A stretch of DNA of 64,000 nt from Pseudomonadota bacterium (GTDB taxonomy: Bacteria > Pseudomonadota > Gammaproteobacteria > Steroidobacterales > JBCBZW01): contig JBCCWS010000029.1 of the NCBI GenBank assembly GCA_039193195.1, positions 1-64,000 on the forward strand, in the 5' to 3' direction. The position numbers were made by a program, and so were the translations under genes. Of this stretch, positions 33,474 to 41,398 are shown piece after piece. Within the stretch, counting starts at the first letter, position 1, and each line of letters opens with the position of its first letter. A model generated the notes under the pieces. It saw only the letters and a list, made by a program, of their open reading frames with translations, was not told where the DNA came from and searched no databases.

Positions 33474-34703
33474 ATGGAAAGAGAACAGGCCTCGAAACTG
33501 GTCAAGGATCTGCTGCGTCAGATGATCATCACTGGCGCCTCGGACATGTTCATCACGGCGGAGTTTCCCCCGGCGCTGAAGATCGATGGCAAGATCCGGA
33601 CGGTCTCGGAGACACCGTTGACGCCAGAGCAGGCGAGCCTTGTGGTTCGCACGCTGATGAACGACAAGCAGCTGAAGGAATTCGATGCGACCAGCGAGTG
33701 CAACTTCGCGATCTCCCTGGCCAATGTGGCCACCCGTGGCGGTGACAAGGTCAACGGTCGCTACCGCGTGAGTGCCTTTGTTCAGCAGAGCAATGCGGGT
33801 TGCGTGGTGCGCACGATCAACACGCGTATCCCCACCTTCGAGGAGATGGATCTGCCCTCACAGCTGCGTGACGTTGTTATGACCAAGCGCGGCCTAGTGC
33901 TCGTGGTGGGGGGCACCGGCTCGGGTAAGTCCACGAGCCTCGCGGCGATGATCGGTCACCGCAATCACCACACGCGCGGGCACATCATCACGATCGAGGA
34001 TCCTATCGAGTTCGTTCATCCGCACCACGGTTGCGTTATCACCCAGCGTGAGGTGGGTGTGGATACGGACAACTGGCACACGGCGCTCAAGAACACGCTG
34101 CGCCAGGCGCCGGACGTGATCCTGATCGGCGAGATTCGCGATCAGGAGACGATGCAGTACGCCGTGCAGTTCGCCGAAACCGGCCACCTGTGTCTCGCCA
34201 CCTTACATGCGAACAATGCCAACCAGGCGCTCGATCGGATCGTGAACTTCTTCCCCGAAGAGCGCCGGCCGCAGCTGCTCATGGACCTGTCCTTGAACGT
34301 GCGCGCCCTAATCTCCCAGCGCTTGCTGACCCGTGAGCACGGCAACGGGCGTGTCGCCGCCATGGAGATCATGACCACCTCGCCGCTCATTGCCGATCTC
34401 ATCCACCGGGGTGAGTTTCACAAGATCAAGGAGGTCATGGCTAAGTCCAATCGCCTCGGCATGATGACCTTCGATCAGTCCCTGTTCATGCTCTACGAAG
34501 CGGGCTTCGTGAGCGAGGCTGAGGCGATGCGTAACGCCGACTCAAAGAACGAGCTACGCCTGCGCATCAAGCTCGAGAGTCAACGTGCGCGCGATGACGA
34601 CAGTGCGGAAGCGGATAAGCTGCGTATCCTTGAGCCTGACTCCAAGGGCATGAGCGGCCTGGCTCGCGGGGCTGGCGGCCGCCAGGAAGGTGCTGGCGAA
34701 TGA
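33474..34703 (+). CDS. pilU: PilT-dependent retraction ATPase PilU
   Basis: A 409-residue paralogue of PilT. Motifs: 'ITGASDMFITAEFPPALKID', Walker A 'GGTGSGKSTS' near residue 146, 'TIEDPIEFVHPHHGCVITQR', Walker B 'DVILIGEIRDQETM', 'TGHLCLATLHANNANQALDR' and 'GRVAAMEIM'. The C-terminal extension after about residue 365 is charged. PilU assists PilT under load. It begins 59 bp after pilT and ends 37 bp before a third family member. Confidence 0.95.
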   Translation: MEREQASKLVKDLLRQMIITGASDMFITAEFPPALKIDGKIRTVSETPLTPEQASLVVRTLMNDKQLKEFDATSECNFAISLANVATRGGDKVNGRYRVSAFVQQSNAGCVVRTINTRIPTFEEMDLPSQLRDVVMTKRGLVLVVGGTGSGKSTSLAAMIGHRNHHTRGHIITIEDPIEFVHPHHGCVITQREVGVDTDNWHTALKNTLRQAPDVILIGEIRDQETMQYAVQFAETGHLCLATLHANNANQALDRIVNFFPEERRPQLLMDLSLNVRALISQRLLTREHGNGRVAAMEIMTTSPLIADLIHRGEFHKIKEVMAKSNRLGMMTFDQSLFMLYEAGFVSEAEAMRNADSKNELRLRIKLESQRARDDDSAEADKLRILEPDSKGMSGLARGAGGRQEGAGE

Positions 34704-34740
34704 TCGGCGTTGCGCTTAGCCGCGTTAAGGCGTTTACCCG

Positions 34741-35796
34741 ATGAACATGCGGCCGCTGTTGAAGCTGATGGCTGAGCGCAAGGCCTCAGACCTATTCCTC
34801 ACCGCCGGTGCCCCGGTCAAGATCAAGATCGAGGGCAAGATCATGTCCGTGAACAAGCAGGTGCTGAATCCAGCCAACGTTCGCCAAGCGGCCATCTCCC
34901 TCATGTCCGCCGATCAGGTGGATCGCTTCAGTCGCGAGATGGAGCTCGACTTCGCGGTCAGCGAACCCGAGTGGGGGCGTTTCCGCGTCAACGTCTTCCA
35001 TCAGCGCGGCAACGTGGCAATGTGCCTGCGCTACATCACCGGGGGTGTGCCCGCCCTTAGCGAGCTGAAGATGCCTGAGGTGTTGGCGGATTTGGCCATG
35101 CTCAAGCGCGGCCTAGTGCTCATGGTGGGTTCTACCGGTTCGGGGAAGTCCACCACCCTGGCGGCGATGATCGATCATCGTAACCGCAACGCCAGTGATC
35201 ATATCTTGACGATCGAGGATCCAATCGAGTACCTGCACTCCAACAGGAGTTGCATCATTAATCAGCGTGAGGTGGGGCTCGACACCGTGTCCTACTCACG
35301 GGCCCTGCGCAGTGCGCTGCGCGAGGCGCCGGATGTTGTGCTGATCGGTGAGATACGCGATCGCGACAGTCTTCGCTCGACCATCGACCTAGCGGGCACA
35401 GGGCATCTCGCCGTGTCGACGATGCACGCGAACAATGCTGCGGAGACCCTAGATCGCGTGGTCAACATGTTCCCCGCCGAACAACATACGCAGGTGCTGA
35501 TGGATCTCTCCCAGTATCTGAAGGCCATCGTGTCTCAGCGGTTGGTCATCGGTCGGGACGGGCGCCGGGTAGCAGCCGTTGAGGTGCTTCTGGTAACGCC
35601 CTACGTGAGTGAGCTGATCAAGAAGGGCGATATCACCGCCGTGAAGGAGGCCCTGTCTGAGGGGCGCGAGTCTGGAATGCAGAATTTCGACAGCGCGCTC
35701 TACGACCTTTACGCGGCAAACCGCATCAGTCTCGAAGAGGCGCTATCCAACGCGGACTCGCGTTCCAACCTCGAATCCCGCATCAATTTCTCTTAG
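34741..35796 (+). CDS. Third PilT/PilU-like ATPase
   Basis: A 351-residue PilT/PilU family ATPase. 'MAERKASDLFLTAGAPVKIK', Walker A 'GSTGSGKSTT' near residue 129, 'TIEDPIEYLHSNRSCIINQR', Walker B 'DVVLIGEIRDRDSL', 'TGHLAVSTMHANNAAETLDR' and 'GRRVAAVEVLL' are intact, so it should hydrolyse ATP. It is closer to PilU in motif sequence but PilT-like in length. It directly follows pilU on the same strand. Extra retraction ATPases are known in some bacteria (for example PilT2 or PilT paralogues). Its specific role is unknown. Confidence 0.9.
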   Translation: MNMRPLLKLMAERKASDLFLTAGAPVKIKIEGKIMSVNKQVLNPANVRQAAISLMSADQVDRFSREMELDFAVSEPEWGRFRVNVFHQRGNVAMCLRYITGGVPALSELKMPEVLADLAMLKRGLVLMVGSTGSGKSTTLAAMIDHRNRNASDHILTIEDPIEYLHSNRSCIINQREVGLDTVSYSRALRSALREAPDVVLIGEIRDRDSLRSTIDLAGTGHLAVSTMHANNAAETLDRVVNMFPAEQHTQVLMDLSQYLKAIVSQRLVIGRDGRRVAAVEVLLVTPYVSELIKKGDITAVKEALSEGRESGMQNFDSALYDLYAANRISLEEALSNADSRSNLESRINFS

Positions 35797-35805
35797 GTGT
35801 GCGCC

Positions 35806-36780
35806 CTAGACGTGCACCGCGCTGCGGTCCAGGCGTAGGGTCTTCCACACGCGCTCGAGCACAGCCATGCGAATGGCCACGCCGTTCGCTACCTGCTCTC
35901 GCACGGTGGATCGCCGGTCTTCGACCAAGCTCGACTCCATCTCCAGGCCGCGATTGACCGGGCCCGGGTGCATCACGATCACCCGCTCATCCGCCTGTGC
36001 TAGGCGCGCGGACGTGAGGCCGTAGTCGCGAAAGTACTCGTCCGGCTCGGGCATTTCTTCGCTGCGCATGCGCTCGCGCTGGATGCGCAGCCCCATCACC
36101 ACGTGGGCGCCGGCGATGGCCGTGTCGATGTCTGTGTACCGTTGGCAGCTTGTGAACTGATCGGGCTCGGGCAGCATAGCCGTAGGGCCGCACAAACGCA
36201 GCTCGGCAATGCCCAGTACTTGCAGCGCATCTACCGCTGAGCGTGCCACGCGTGAGTGGCGGATATCACCCACGATGGTCACCTTCAGTGATGCCATGTC
36301 CGGGTGATGGCGGCGAATGGTCATCACATCCAGTAGGCCCTGCGTCGGATGGGCGAGGTTGCCCTCGCCAGCGTTGACGATGGCAACGCGTGGGTCGACC
36401 TGCTCGGCGACCTGCGCCAGGATGCCCCTATCCCCGGTGCGAATGATGAAGATATCGCAGCGCATTGCCTCCAGCGTGAGCACCGTATCCAGCAGGGTCT
36501 CGCCCTTGCTTTGGGAGGAAGTGGTTACGTCGAAATCGAGCACGGTAGCGCCGAGGCGCCGGGCCGCCAACTCGAAGGATGCGCGGGTGCGGGTGCTGGG
36601 CTCACACATCAGGTTTACCACCGTCGCGCCGGCGAGAAGTCGGTACTCCGGCAGCGGCTCGCTGCGGGCCGGTGCGAACTGCTCGGCTCGGTCCAGTAGT
36701 TCGCGCAACATGGGTGCTGACATACCTTGTAAGGTCAGTAGGTGGCGCAGGTTGCCGTCGGCGTCGTACTGGGCATTCAT
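35806..36780 (-). CDS. pyrB: Aspartate carbamoyltransferase catalytic subunit
   Basis: A 324-residue enzyme. The carbamoyl phosphate motif 'CEPSTRTRASFELAARRLGA' and the aspartate-side 'VMHPGPVNRGLEMES' are both intact, with 'GEGNLAHPTQGLLDVMTIRR' and 'TIVGDIRHSRVARSAVDAL' between. It catalyses the first committed step of pyrimidine synthesis. Its ATG overlaps the ruvX stop (ATGA). No pyrI regulatory gene or pyrC-like gene follows, so it is a catalytic-only type or relies on a partner elsewhere. Confidence 0.96.
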   Translation of the reverse strand: MNAQYDADGNLRHLLTLQGMSAPMLRELLDRAEQFAPARSEPLPEYRLLAGATVVNLMCEPSTRTRASFELAARRLGATVLDFDVTTSSQSKGETLLDTVLTLEAMRCDIFIIRTGDRGILAQVAEQVDPRVAIVNAGEGNLAHPTQGLLDVMTIRRHHPDMASLKVTIVGDIRHSRVARSAVDALQVLGIAELRLCGPTAMLPEPDQFTSCQRYTDIDTAIAGAHVVMGLRIQRERMRSEEMPEPDEYFRDYGLTSARLAQADERVIVMHPGPVNRGLEMESSLVEDRRSTVREQVANGVAIRMAVLERVWKTLRLDRSAVHV

Positions 36781-37223
36781 GAACGGTCATCATCTCCTGT
36801 GTTGGCCAGCCATGTCTCGACGATCAGGCGGGCGGCGTGGGCATCGAGATCGCCTGGCCGTACGCGACGCTTGCGCACCCCGGAGCGACGTTGCTCGCGC
36901 AGTTGCGTGCGCGCTTCGAAGGAGGTCAATCGCTCGTCTACCAGTTCTACGGGCAGGCCGGCGCGCTCGCCGAGGGTTTCGGCGAAGGTCTCGGCGGCAG
37001 CGGTCATGTCGGAGTTCGTGCCGTCCATGTTTGCCGGGCGCCCCACGAGCAGCCGCGTTGGGGACCACTGGGCGATCAGGGCGTCGATGGCGGCCCAGTC
37101 AGGTTCGCCCCCGTGAGCGTGGAGGGTGGCTGCGGCGCTAGCGGAGGCCGTGAGGGTCTGTCCGACAGCGACGCCGATGCGTCGTGCGCCGTAGTCGAAG
37201 CCGAGCAATAGCTCCGTCGTCAT
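36777..37223 (-). CDS. ruvX: RuvX/YqgF Holliday junction resolvase-like protein
   Basis: A 148-residue RNase H-fold protein. 'LLGFDYGARRIGVAVGQ' carries the first catalytic Asp, and 'VELVDERLTSFEA' carries the conserved Glu/Arg. Family length is normal. YqgF/RuvX acts in 16S pre-rRNA 5'-end maturation. It follows yqgE by 5 bp and overlaps pyrB by 4 bp, the common gammaproteobacterial order. Confidence 0.95.
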   Translation of the reverse strand: MTTELLLGFDYGARRIGVAVGQTLTASASAAATLHAHGGEPDWAAIDALIAQWSPTRLLVGRPANMDGTNSDMTAAAETFAETLGERAGLPVELVDERLTSFEARTQLREQRRSGVRKRRVRPGDLDAHAARLIVETWLANTGDDDRS

Positions 37224-37228
37224 GTGGC

Positions 37229-37774
37229 CTAAGCGTGCCCCACGTCGGAGGAAAGCAGGGACAGGTCCACGCCGAGCAACTGCGCGGCGCTCTCCCAGCG
37301 TCGATCGAAGGGTGTGCTGAAGATGATGGCTTGGTCCGCAGGCACAGATAGCCAGGCGTTGTTGCCCATCTCATCTTCGAGTTGGCCCGCATCCCATCCT
37401 GCGTAGCCGAGGGCGACGAGGGCGTGGTGTGGGCCATCGCCAGCCGCCATCGCCTGTAGCACGTCGCGCGAGGTCGTCACCGACAGGCCCGGCGCCACCT
37501 TCAGGGTGGACTCCCACTCGCTCGCCCCATCGTGAAGCACGAAGCCGCGCTCGGGTTGGACTGGGCCGCCGTCGAGCACCTCGCGGTTGCTGACGCCCTC
37601 CGCGGCGTTCTCTAGCGAGAGCTGATCGAACACTTCTCGCAGGCGCATCTGGCGCGGGCGGTTGATCACGATGCCCAGGGCGCCATCGGCGTTGTGCTCA
37701 CAGATGAGTGTTACTGTGCGGCGAAAATTTGGGTCAGTCATCGTTGGCATGGCGATCAGGAACTGATTGCTCAT
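37229..37774 (-). CDS. yqgE: YqgE/AlgH family protein
   Basis: A 181-residue protein from the ATG at 37774 (MSNQFLIAMPTM); another ATG lies 18 bp upstream at 37792 and neither has a clear ribosome-binding site. 'NQFLIAMPTMTDPNFRRTVT', 'LICEHNADGALGIVINRP', 'DGGPVQPERGFVLHD', 'LVALGYAGWDAGQLEDEMGN' and 'NAWLSVPAD' are diagnostic. The biochemical function is unknown; AlgH was linked to alginate regulation in Pseudomonas. It lies upstream of ruvX and 78 bp downstream of tonB. Confidence 0.94.
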   Translation of the reverse strand: MSNQFLIAMPTMTDPNFRRTVTLICEHNADGALGIVINRPRQMRLREVFDQLSLENAAEGVSNREVLDGGPVQPERGFVLHDGASEWESTLKVAPGLSVTTSRDVLQAMAAGDGPHHALVALGYAGWDAGQLEDEMGNNAWLSVPADQAIIFSTPFDRRWESAAQLLGVDLSLLSSDVGHA

Positions 37775-37851
37775 GTCGGAGGTGGTGCCCATTGTCGCCA
37801 TTGTAGCGGACGGCCCGCAACCGTGCGGCGTCGCTTGGGGCTGTTGAGTGT

Positions 37852-38721
37852 TCAGGGGCTGATGATCCGGCCACCTGCGAAACGCCATTCGTAGACGAAA
37901 CGAAGGGAGTCGTAGTCGCGCCGTAGGTGCTCGGGGAAGGGAGCGAACGGAGCCGCCAGGCGAAGGATTCTGAGCGCTGCCTGATCCAACAGCGGGTGAT
38001 CAGACGGGCGCACCACTTGAATGCTGCGCAGGCCTCCGTCAGCACTGATGGCGACTTCCACGAGCGGCGATCCGGATAACCCCTGCTGGCGGGCAGCGTC
38101 CGGGAAGTACAGCGTGCCCACTTCCTCCACTCGGTCCTTCCACTGCGCCATGTACTCGGCTACATCCGATGCCTGGGTAGACACAGAGATCTCGAGTTCG
38201 CGGATCTCACCCTCGGCTTGTAGGCGATCTCGTCGCTGGAAGGTCGTCGTCGGAGAGGCGAATTGGATACGCGCGCTAAGGCGTGCGGGTGCCGGCTGTG
38301 GCGCCGCCTCCGGTGGCGCATTGATCTCGCGTTGCGCCTCGTTGGGCGTCACCAGTTGATCCTGGGGAACCTGCTCAGCGGCTTGCTCCTGCTCTTGGTC
38401 CGCGTCGCCGTCGGTCTCGCCGAGTGCATCCATGGCGTTCGCGGGCATGACGATGCCGCCGCTGTCCTGCGCCCTTTCAGTGCCTGAGCCAAGGCGATTG
38501 GCGGCGGCCGCGTACACGGCGTCGTCCGGGGTGTAGTCGAGCTCCTCGGCTTGGGGATCGCTCAGTACCACCTTGAGCGGTTGGCTGCTGCTTCTCGCAG
38601 GGCTAGAGTCGTCGAAGGTGATGCCGAGGATGATGAGTCCGTGCAGCAGCGTCGCGACGAACAGCGCCCAGACCAGCGCGTCGCTGCTGCTGGCGCTGCC
38701 GCCAGTACTCAAGCTGCTCAC
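37852..38721 (-). CDS. TonB family energy transducer
   Basis: A 289-residue protein from a GTG start that overlaps the gshB stop by 4 bp (GTGA). An N-terminal membrane helix (about residues 15-34, 'LVWALFVATLLHGLIILGIT') includes the His in the position used by TonB. An acidic/Gln/Pro-rich periplasmic spacer and a C-terminal TonB domain follow: 'GTLYFPDAARQQGLSGSPLV', 'VEVAISADGGLRSIQVVRPS' and 'LLDQAALRILRLAAPFAPFP'. It couples the proton motive force to outer-membrane receptors. The exbB and exbD genes are not nearby. TonB beside gshB is usual in gammaproteobacteria. Confidence 0.9.
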   Translation of the reverse strand: MSSLSTGGSASSSDALVWALFVATLLHGLIILGITFDDSSPARSSSQPLKVVLSDPQAEELDYTPDDAVYAAAANRLGSGTERAQDSGGIVMPANAMDALGETDGDADQEQEQAAEQVPQDQLVTPNEAQREINAPPEAAPQPAPARLSARIQFASPTTTFQRRDRLQAEGEIRELEISVSTQASDVAEYMAQWKDRVEEVGTLYFPDAARQQGLSGSPLVEVAISADGGLRSIQVVRPSDHPLLDQAALRILRLAAPFAPFPEHLRRDYDSLRFVYEWRFAGGRIISP

Positions 38722-39689
38722 GAGGAGGCGTGACCGCGGCGGTCGGCGATCACCTGCATCAGATCGCCGGCGATATCCAGGCCGAATTGAGCGTCGAGTT
38801 CACGGATACAGGTTGGGCTGGTGACGTTGATCTCCGTCAGCTTGCCGCCGATCACGTCCAGTCCCGCAAACAAGATGCCACGTGCCTTGAGTTCGGGGCC
38901 CACGCGCGCGCAGATCTCGAACTCCGCGTCGGTGAGGGGCCGGCCCACACCACGCCCTCCCGCCGCCAGGTTGCCTCGCAGCTCGCCCTTCGCCGGGATG
39001 CGGGCGAGACCGTAGGGCACCGCCTTGCCGTCGATCAGGAGCACGCGCGTGTCACCCTCCTGCGCAATCGCCGCAATGTACTCCTGGAGCACGGTGAAGC
39101 GTTTACCGTGGTCAGTGAGTGTTTCCAAGATGACGCTGTTGTTTTGATCCTCACGCGACATCACGAAGATCGACTTGCCGCCCATCCCGTCGAGAGGCTT
39201 GGCGACGGCGCGATCGTAACGGAGGGCGAATTCGCGCAGGCGATTCATGTCACGGCTGATCATCGTGGCTGGGCATAGTTCGGGGAACCACGCAGTGAAT
39301 GCCTTTTCGCTGATATCGCGCAGGCTGCGCGGGTCATTGACCACCAGCACGCCGTCAATCGCCGCGCGTTCGAGGATGTAAGTTGTGAACACGTACTCGA
39401 TATCGAAGGGAGGATCCTTGCGCATGAGGATGACATCGAGCTGGTTCAAGGGAATGTGATCTGGGTCAGAGAGTGACCACCAGCGACGCGTATCGTCTTG
39501 GACTTCCAGTTGGCGCACGGTGGCGCTGGCCTGGCCGTCCAGCAGCTGCAGATCGTCCAGCTGCATGTAGTAGAGGCGCCAGCCACGGCGAGCCGCCGCC
39601 AGCAACATAGCCAGCGTGCTGTCCTTTTGCGGCTTGATGGCCTCGATGGGATCCATGATCACTCCGACCCGTAGCGGCTCTACCGACAT
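38718..39689 (-). CDS. gshB: Glutathione synthetase
   Basis: A 323-residue ATP-grasp enzyme. 'VGVIMDPIEAIKPQKDSTLA', 'DVILMRKDPPFDIEYVFTTY', 'DRAVAKPLDGMGGKSIF' (ATP-grasp loop) and 'DVIGGKLTEINVTSPTCIRE' are all typical. It joins gamma-glutamylcysteine and glycine to make glutathione. It is the first gene of a minus-strand operon gshB-tonB-yqgE-ruvX-pyrB and is divergent from pilG. Confidence 0.97.
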   Translation of the reverse strand: MSVEPLRVGVIMDPIEAIKPQKDSTLAMLLAAARRGWRLYYMQLDDLQLLDGQASATVRQLEVQDDTRRWWSLSDPDHIPLNQLDVILMRKDPPFDIEYVFTTYILERAAIDGVLVVNDPRSLRDISEKAFTAWFPELCPATMISRDMNRLREFALRYDRAVAKPLDGMGGKSIFVMSREDQNNSVILETLTDHGKRFTVLQEYIAAIAQEGDTRVLLIDGKAVPYGLARIPAKGELRGNLAAGGRGVGRPLTDAEFEICARVGPELKARGILFAGLDVIGGKLTEINVTSPTCIRELDAQFGLDIAGDLMQVIADRRGHASS

Positions 39690-39940
39690 GACCGATTTCG
39701 ACCCCGTTGCGACTAAGGAACGGGATCATAGCAGGGCCCTGGAATGGCCCCGACGCCAGCGTCGGGAGCGTCACAGATTTGGGGCGCTCGGCCCGACACA
39801 TCCCGATTTCGCCCGCAGCTGTGGTATACAGCCGCTGCGGGATACAGAAATAGGGAAGGATTTCCCATATCGAGGACAGGAGGTCCGATGATAACAAGGT
39901 CGCACCGATTGCCTCTGGACCTTCCGAAAGAGGGGCTCAC
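39690..39940. promoter_or_regulatory. Divergent promoter region between gshB and pilG
   Basis: About 250 bp that must carry promoters for both directions. A palindrome, CCCGACGC-CA-GCGTCGGG, lies at 39749-39766. An A/T-containing stretch around 39825-39870 (including GGTATACAG) may hold a -10 element for the pil-chp operon. The promoter assignment is by inspection only. Confidence 0.35.
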
Positions 39941-40363
39941 GTGAGCAGTAACGAAAGCAGCGCCACCACGTCCGACGCCGTCGCCTCATCCTTCGAGGGC
40001 TTGAAGGTGTTGGTTATTGACGACAGTAAGACGATCCGCCGAACGGCCGAAACGCTGTTGAAGCGCGAGGGCTGTGACGTGGTCACCGCCGAAGACGGCT
40101 TCGACGCTCTGGCCAAGGTAGCGGATCATGAACCGGATATCGTCTTTGTCGATATCATGATGCCGCGTCTCAACGGCTATGAAACTTGTTCACTGATCAA
40201 GAATAACCGGGCCTTTCGCAGCATCCCGGTGATCATGCTGTCGAGCAAGGACGGTTTGTTCGATCGCGCTCGCGGGCGCATTGTCGGCTCCGAGGAGTAT
40301 CTGACCAAACCCTTCACCAAGGACGAACTTCTTGAAGCAATCGAACGGCACGTAGAACGGTAA
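39941..40363 (+). CDS. pilG: Twitching motility response regulator PilG
   Basis: A 140-residue single-domain receiver from a GTG start with an AGGGGC ribosome-binding sequence. 'LKVLVIDDSKTIRRTAETLL' gives the acidic pair, 'DIVFVDIMMPRLNGYETCSL' the phosphorylated Asp, and 'PVIMLSSKDGLFDRARGRI' with 'EEYLTKPF' the Thr/Lys switch. It is the first gene of pilGHIJ-chpAC. In P. aeruginosa PilG promotes pilus extension and raises cAMP. Confidence 0.95.
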   Translation: MSSNESSATTSDAVASSFEGLKVLVIDDSKTIRRTAETLLKREGCDVVTAEDGFDALAKVADHEPDIVFVDIMMPRLNGYETCSLIKNNRAFRSIPVIMLSSKDGLFDRARGRIVGSEEYLTKPFTKDELLEAIERHVER

Positions 40364-40382
40364 CTCGGATGGAGCAATGGCC

Positions 40383-40757
40383 ATGGCACTGGTTCTGATC
40401 GTGGACGATTCTCCAACGCAAACGCACGCCCTGCGTACATCGTTGGAGAAGCACGGCTACGATATCGCCACAGCAGTCAATGGCCAGGATGGCGTACGCA
40501 AGGCGCAGGAACTGCACCCAGACTTGATTCTTATGGACGTGATCATGCCGCATCTGAACGGATTTCAGGCGACGCGCGAGCTATCTCGGCACCCGGAAAC
40601 CGCAGCGATCCCCGTTGTCATGGTGACCACAAAGGACGAGGAGAGCGATCGGGTGTGGGGCATCCGCCAGGGCGCCGTCGACTACCTGGTGAAACCCGTA
40701 TCCGAGCGCGAGCTACTCGATACGGCCCGCGCGGCTCTCGAGCGCCATACCGCATGA
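40383..40757 (+). CDS. pilH: Twitching motility response regulator PilH
   Basis: A 124-residue receiver. The ATG at 40383 has GGAG at better spacing than the ATG at 40377. 'ALVLIVDDSPTQTHALRTSL', 'DLILMDVIMPHLNGFQATRE' (phosphorylated Asp) and 'VVMVTTKDEESDRVW' with 'VDYLVKPV' are intact. It acts opposite to PilG, favouring retraction or limiting ChpA output. Its stop overlaps the pilI start (ATGA). Confidence 0.93.
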   Translation: MALVLIVDDSPTQTHALRTSLEKHGYDIATAVNGQDGVRKAQELHPDLILMDVIMPHLNGFQATRELSRHPETAAIPVVMVTTKDEESDRVWGIRQGAVDYLVKPVSERELLDTARAALERHTA

Positions 40758-41344
40758 GCGAGCAGCCGCCGTCGGGGCCCGCCGAGCCGTCCTCGCTCCT
40801 GAGCCTGCGCCACGATCCCTACCGGCTGCTGCTAGAGATGGAGCGTCGAGCGCGCGAGGCGCGCCTAGGGCCTGGCGAGGACGGCGCGCCAGGGCAGGAG
40901 TGGAACGGTATCGCTCTGCGCGTAGGTGACCTTCGCTTGCTCACCCCGCGCGAGGAGATCATGGAAGTCCTAATGCCGCCGGAGGTCACTCGCGTGCCGG
41001 GCGCACAGCCGTGGCTGCGTGGCATCACCCAGCTGCGCGGTCAGCTGATCCCCTTGACGGACTTGCGCGCTTATTTGTTCGACGCGCCAGTGCCCGTAGG
41101 CCTGAGTGGTACTCGTGTGTTGGTGTCCAGTCATCGGCAGATCCCAGCGGGACTGATCGTGGACGAGGTCTACGGCTTCCGGCGAATACCGGACACGCGC
41201 CGGCGACGGGTGGAGTTGGACGGGTTGCCACCGCGCATCCGACCCTGCGTGGAGGGCGGCTTCCTGGTGGACGACGAGGTATGGCCTGCCGTACGCCTGC
41301 ACACGCTGATTGAGAGCGATAAGTTCCTGGATCCGGCGGTTTAG
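40754..41344 (+). CDS. pilI: CheW-like adaptor PilI
   Basis: A 196-residue CheW-domain protein from the ATG at 40754, overlapping pilH. 'GIALRVGDLRLLTPREEIME', 'PWLRGITQLRGQLIPLTDLR', 'RVLVSSHRQIPAGLIVDEVY' and 'DTRRRRVELDGLPPRIRPCV' match the PilI group. It couples the PilJ receptor to the ChpA kinase. It is longer at the N-terminus than a minimal CheW, as usual for PilI. Confidence 0.93.
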   Translation: MSEQPPSGPAEPSSLLSLRHDPYRLLLEMERRAREARLGPGEDGAPGQEWNGIALRVGDLRLLTPREEIMEVLMPPEVTRVPGAQPWLRGITQLRGQLIPLTDLRAYLFDAPVPVGLSGTRVLVSSHRQIPAGLIVDEVYGFRRIPDTRRRRVELDGLPPRIRPCVEGGFLVDDEVWPAVRLHTLIESDKFLDPAV

Positions 41345-41398
41345 CGCCTCGCGATCCTACCGACCGCGCACTGGCGCGGAGTCATATGAGAGTCGATC

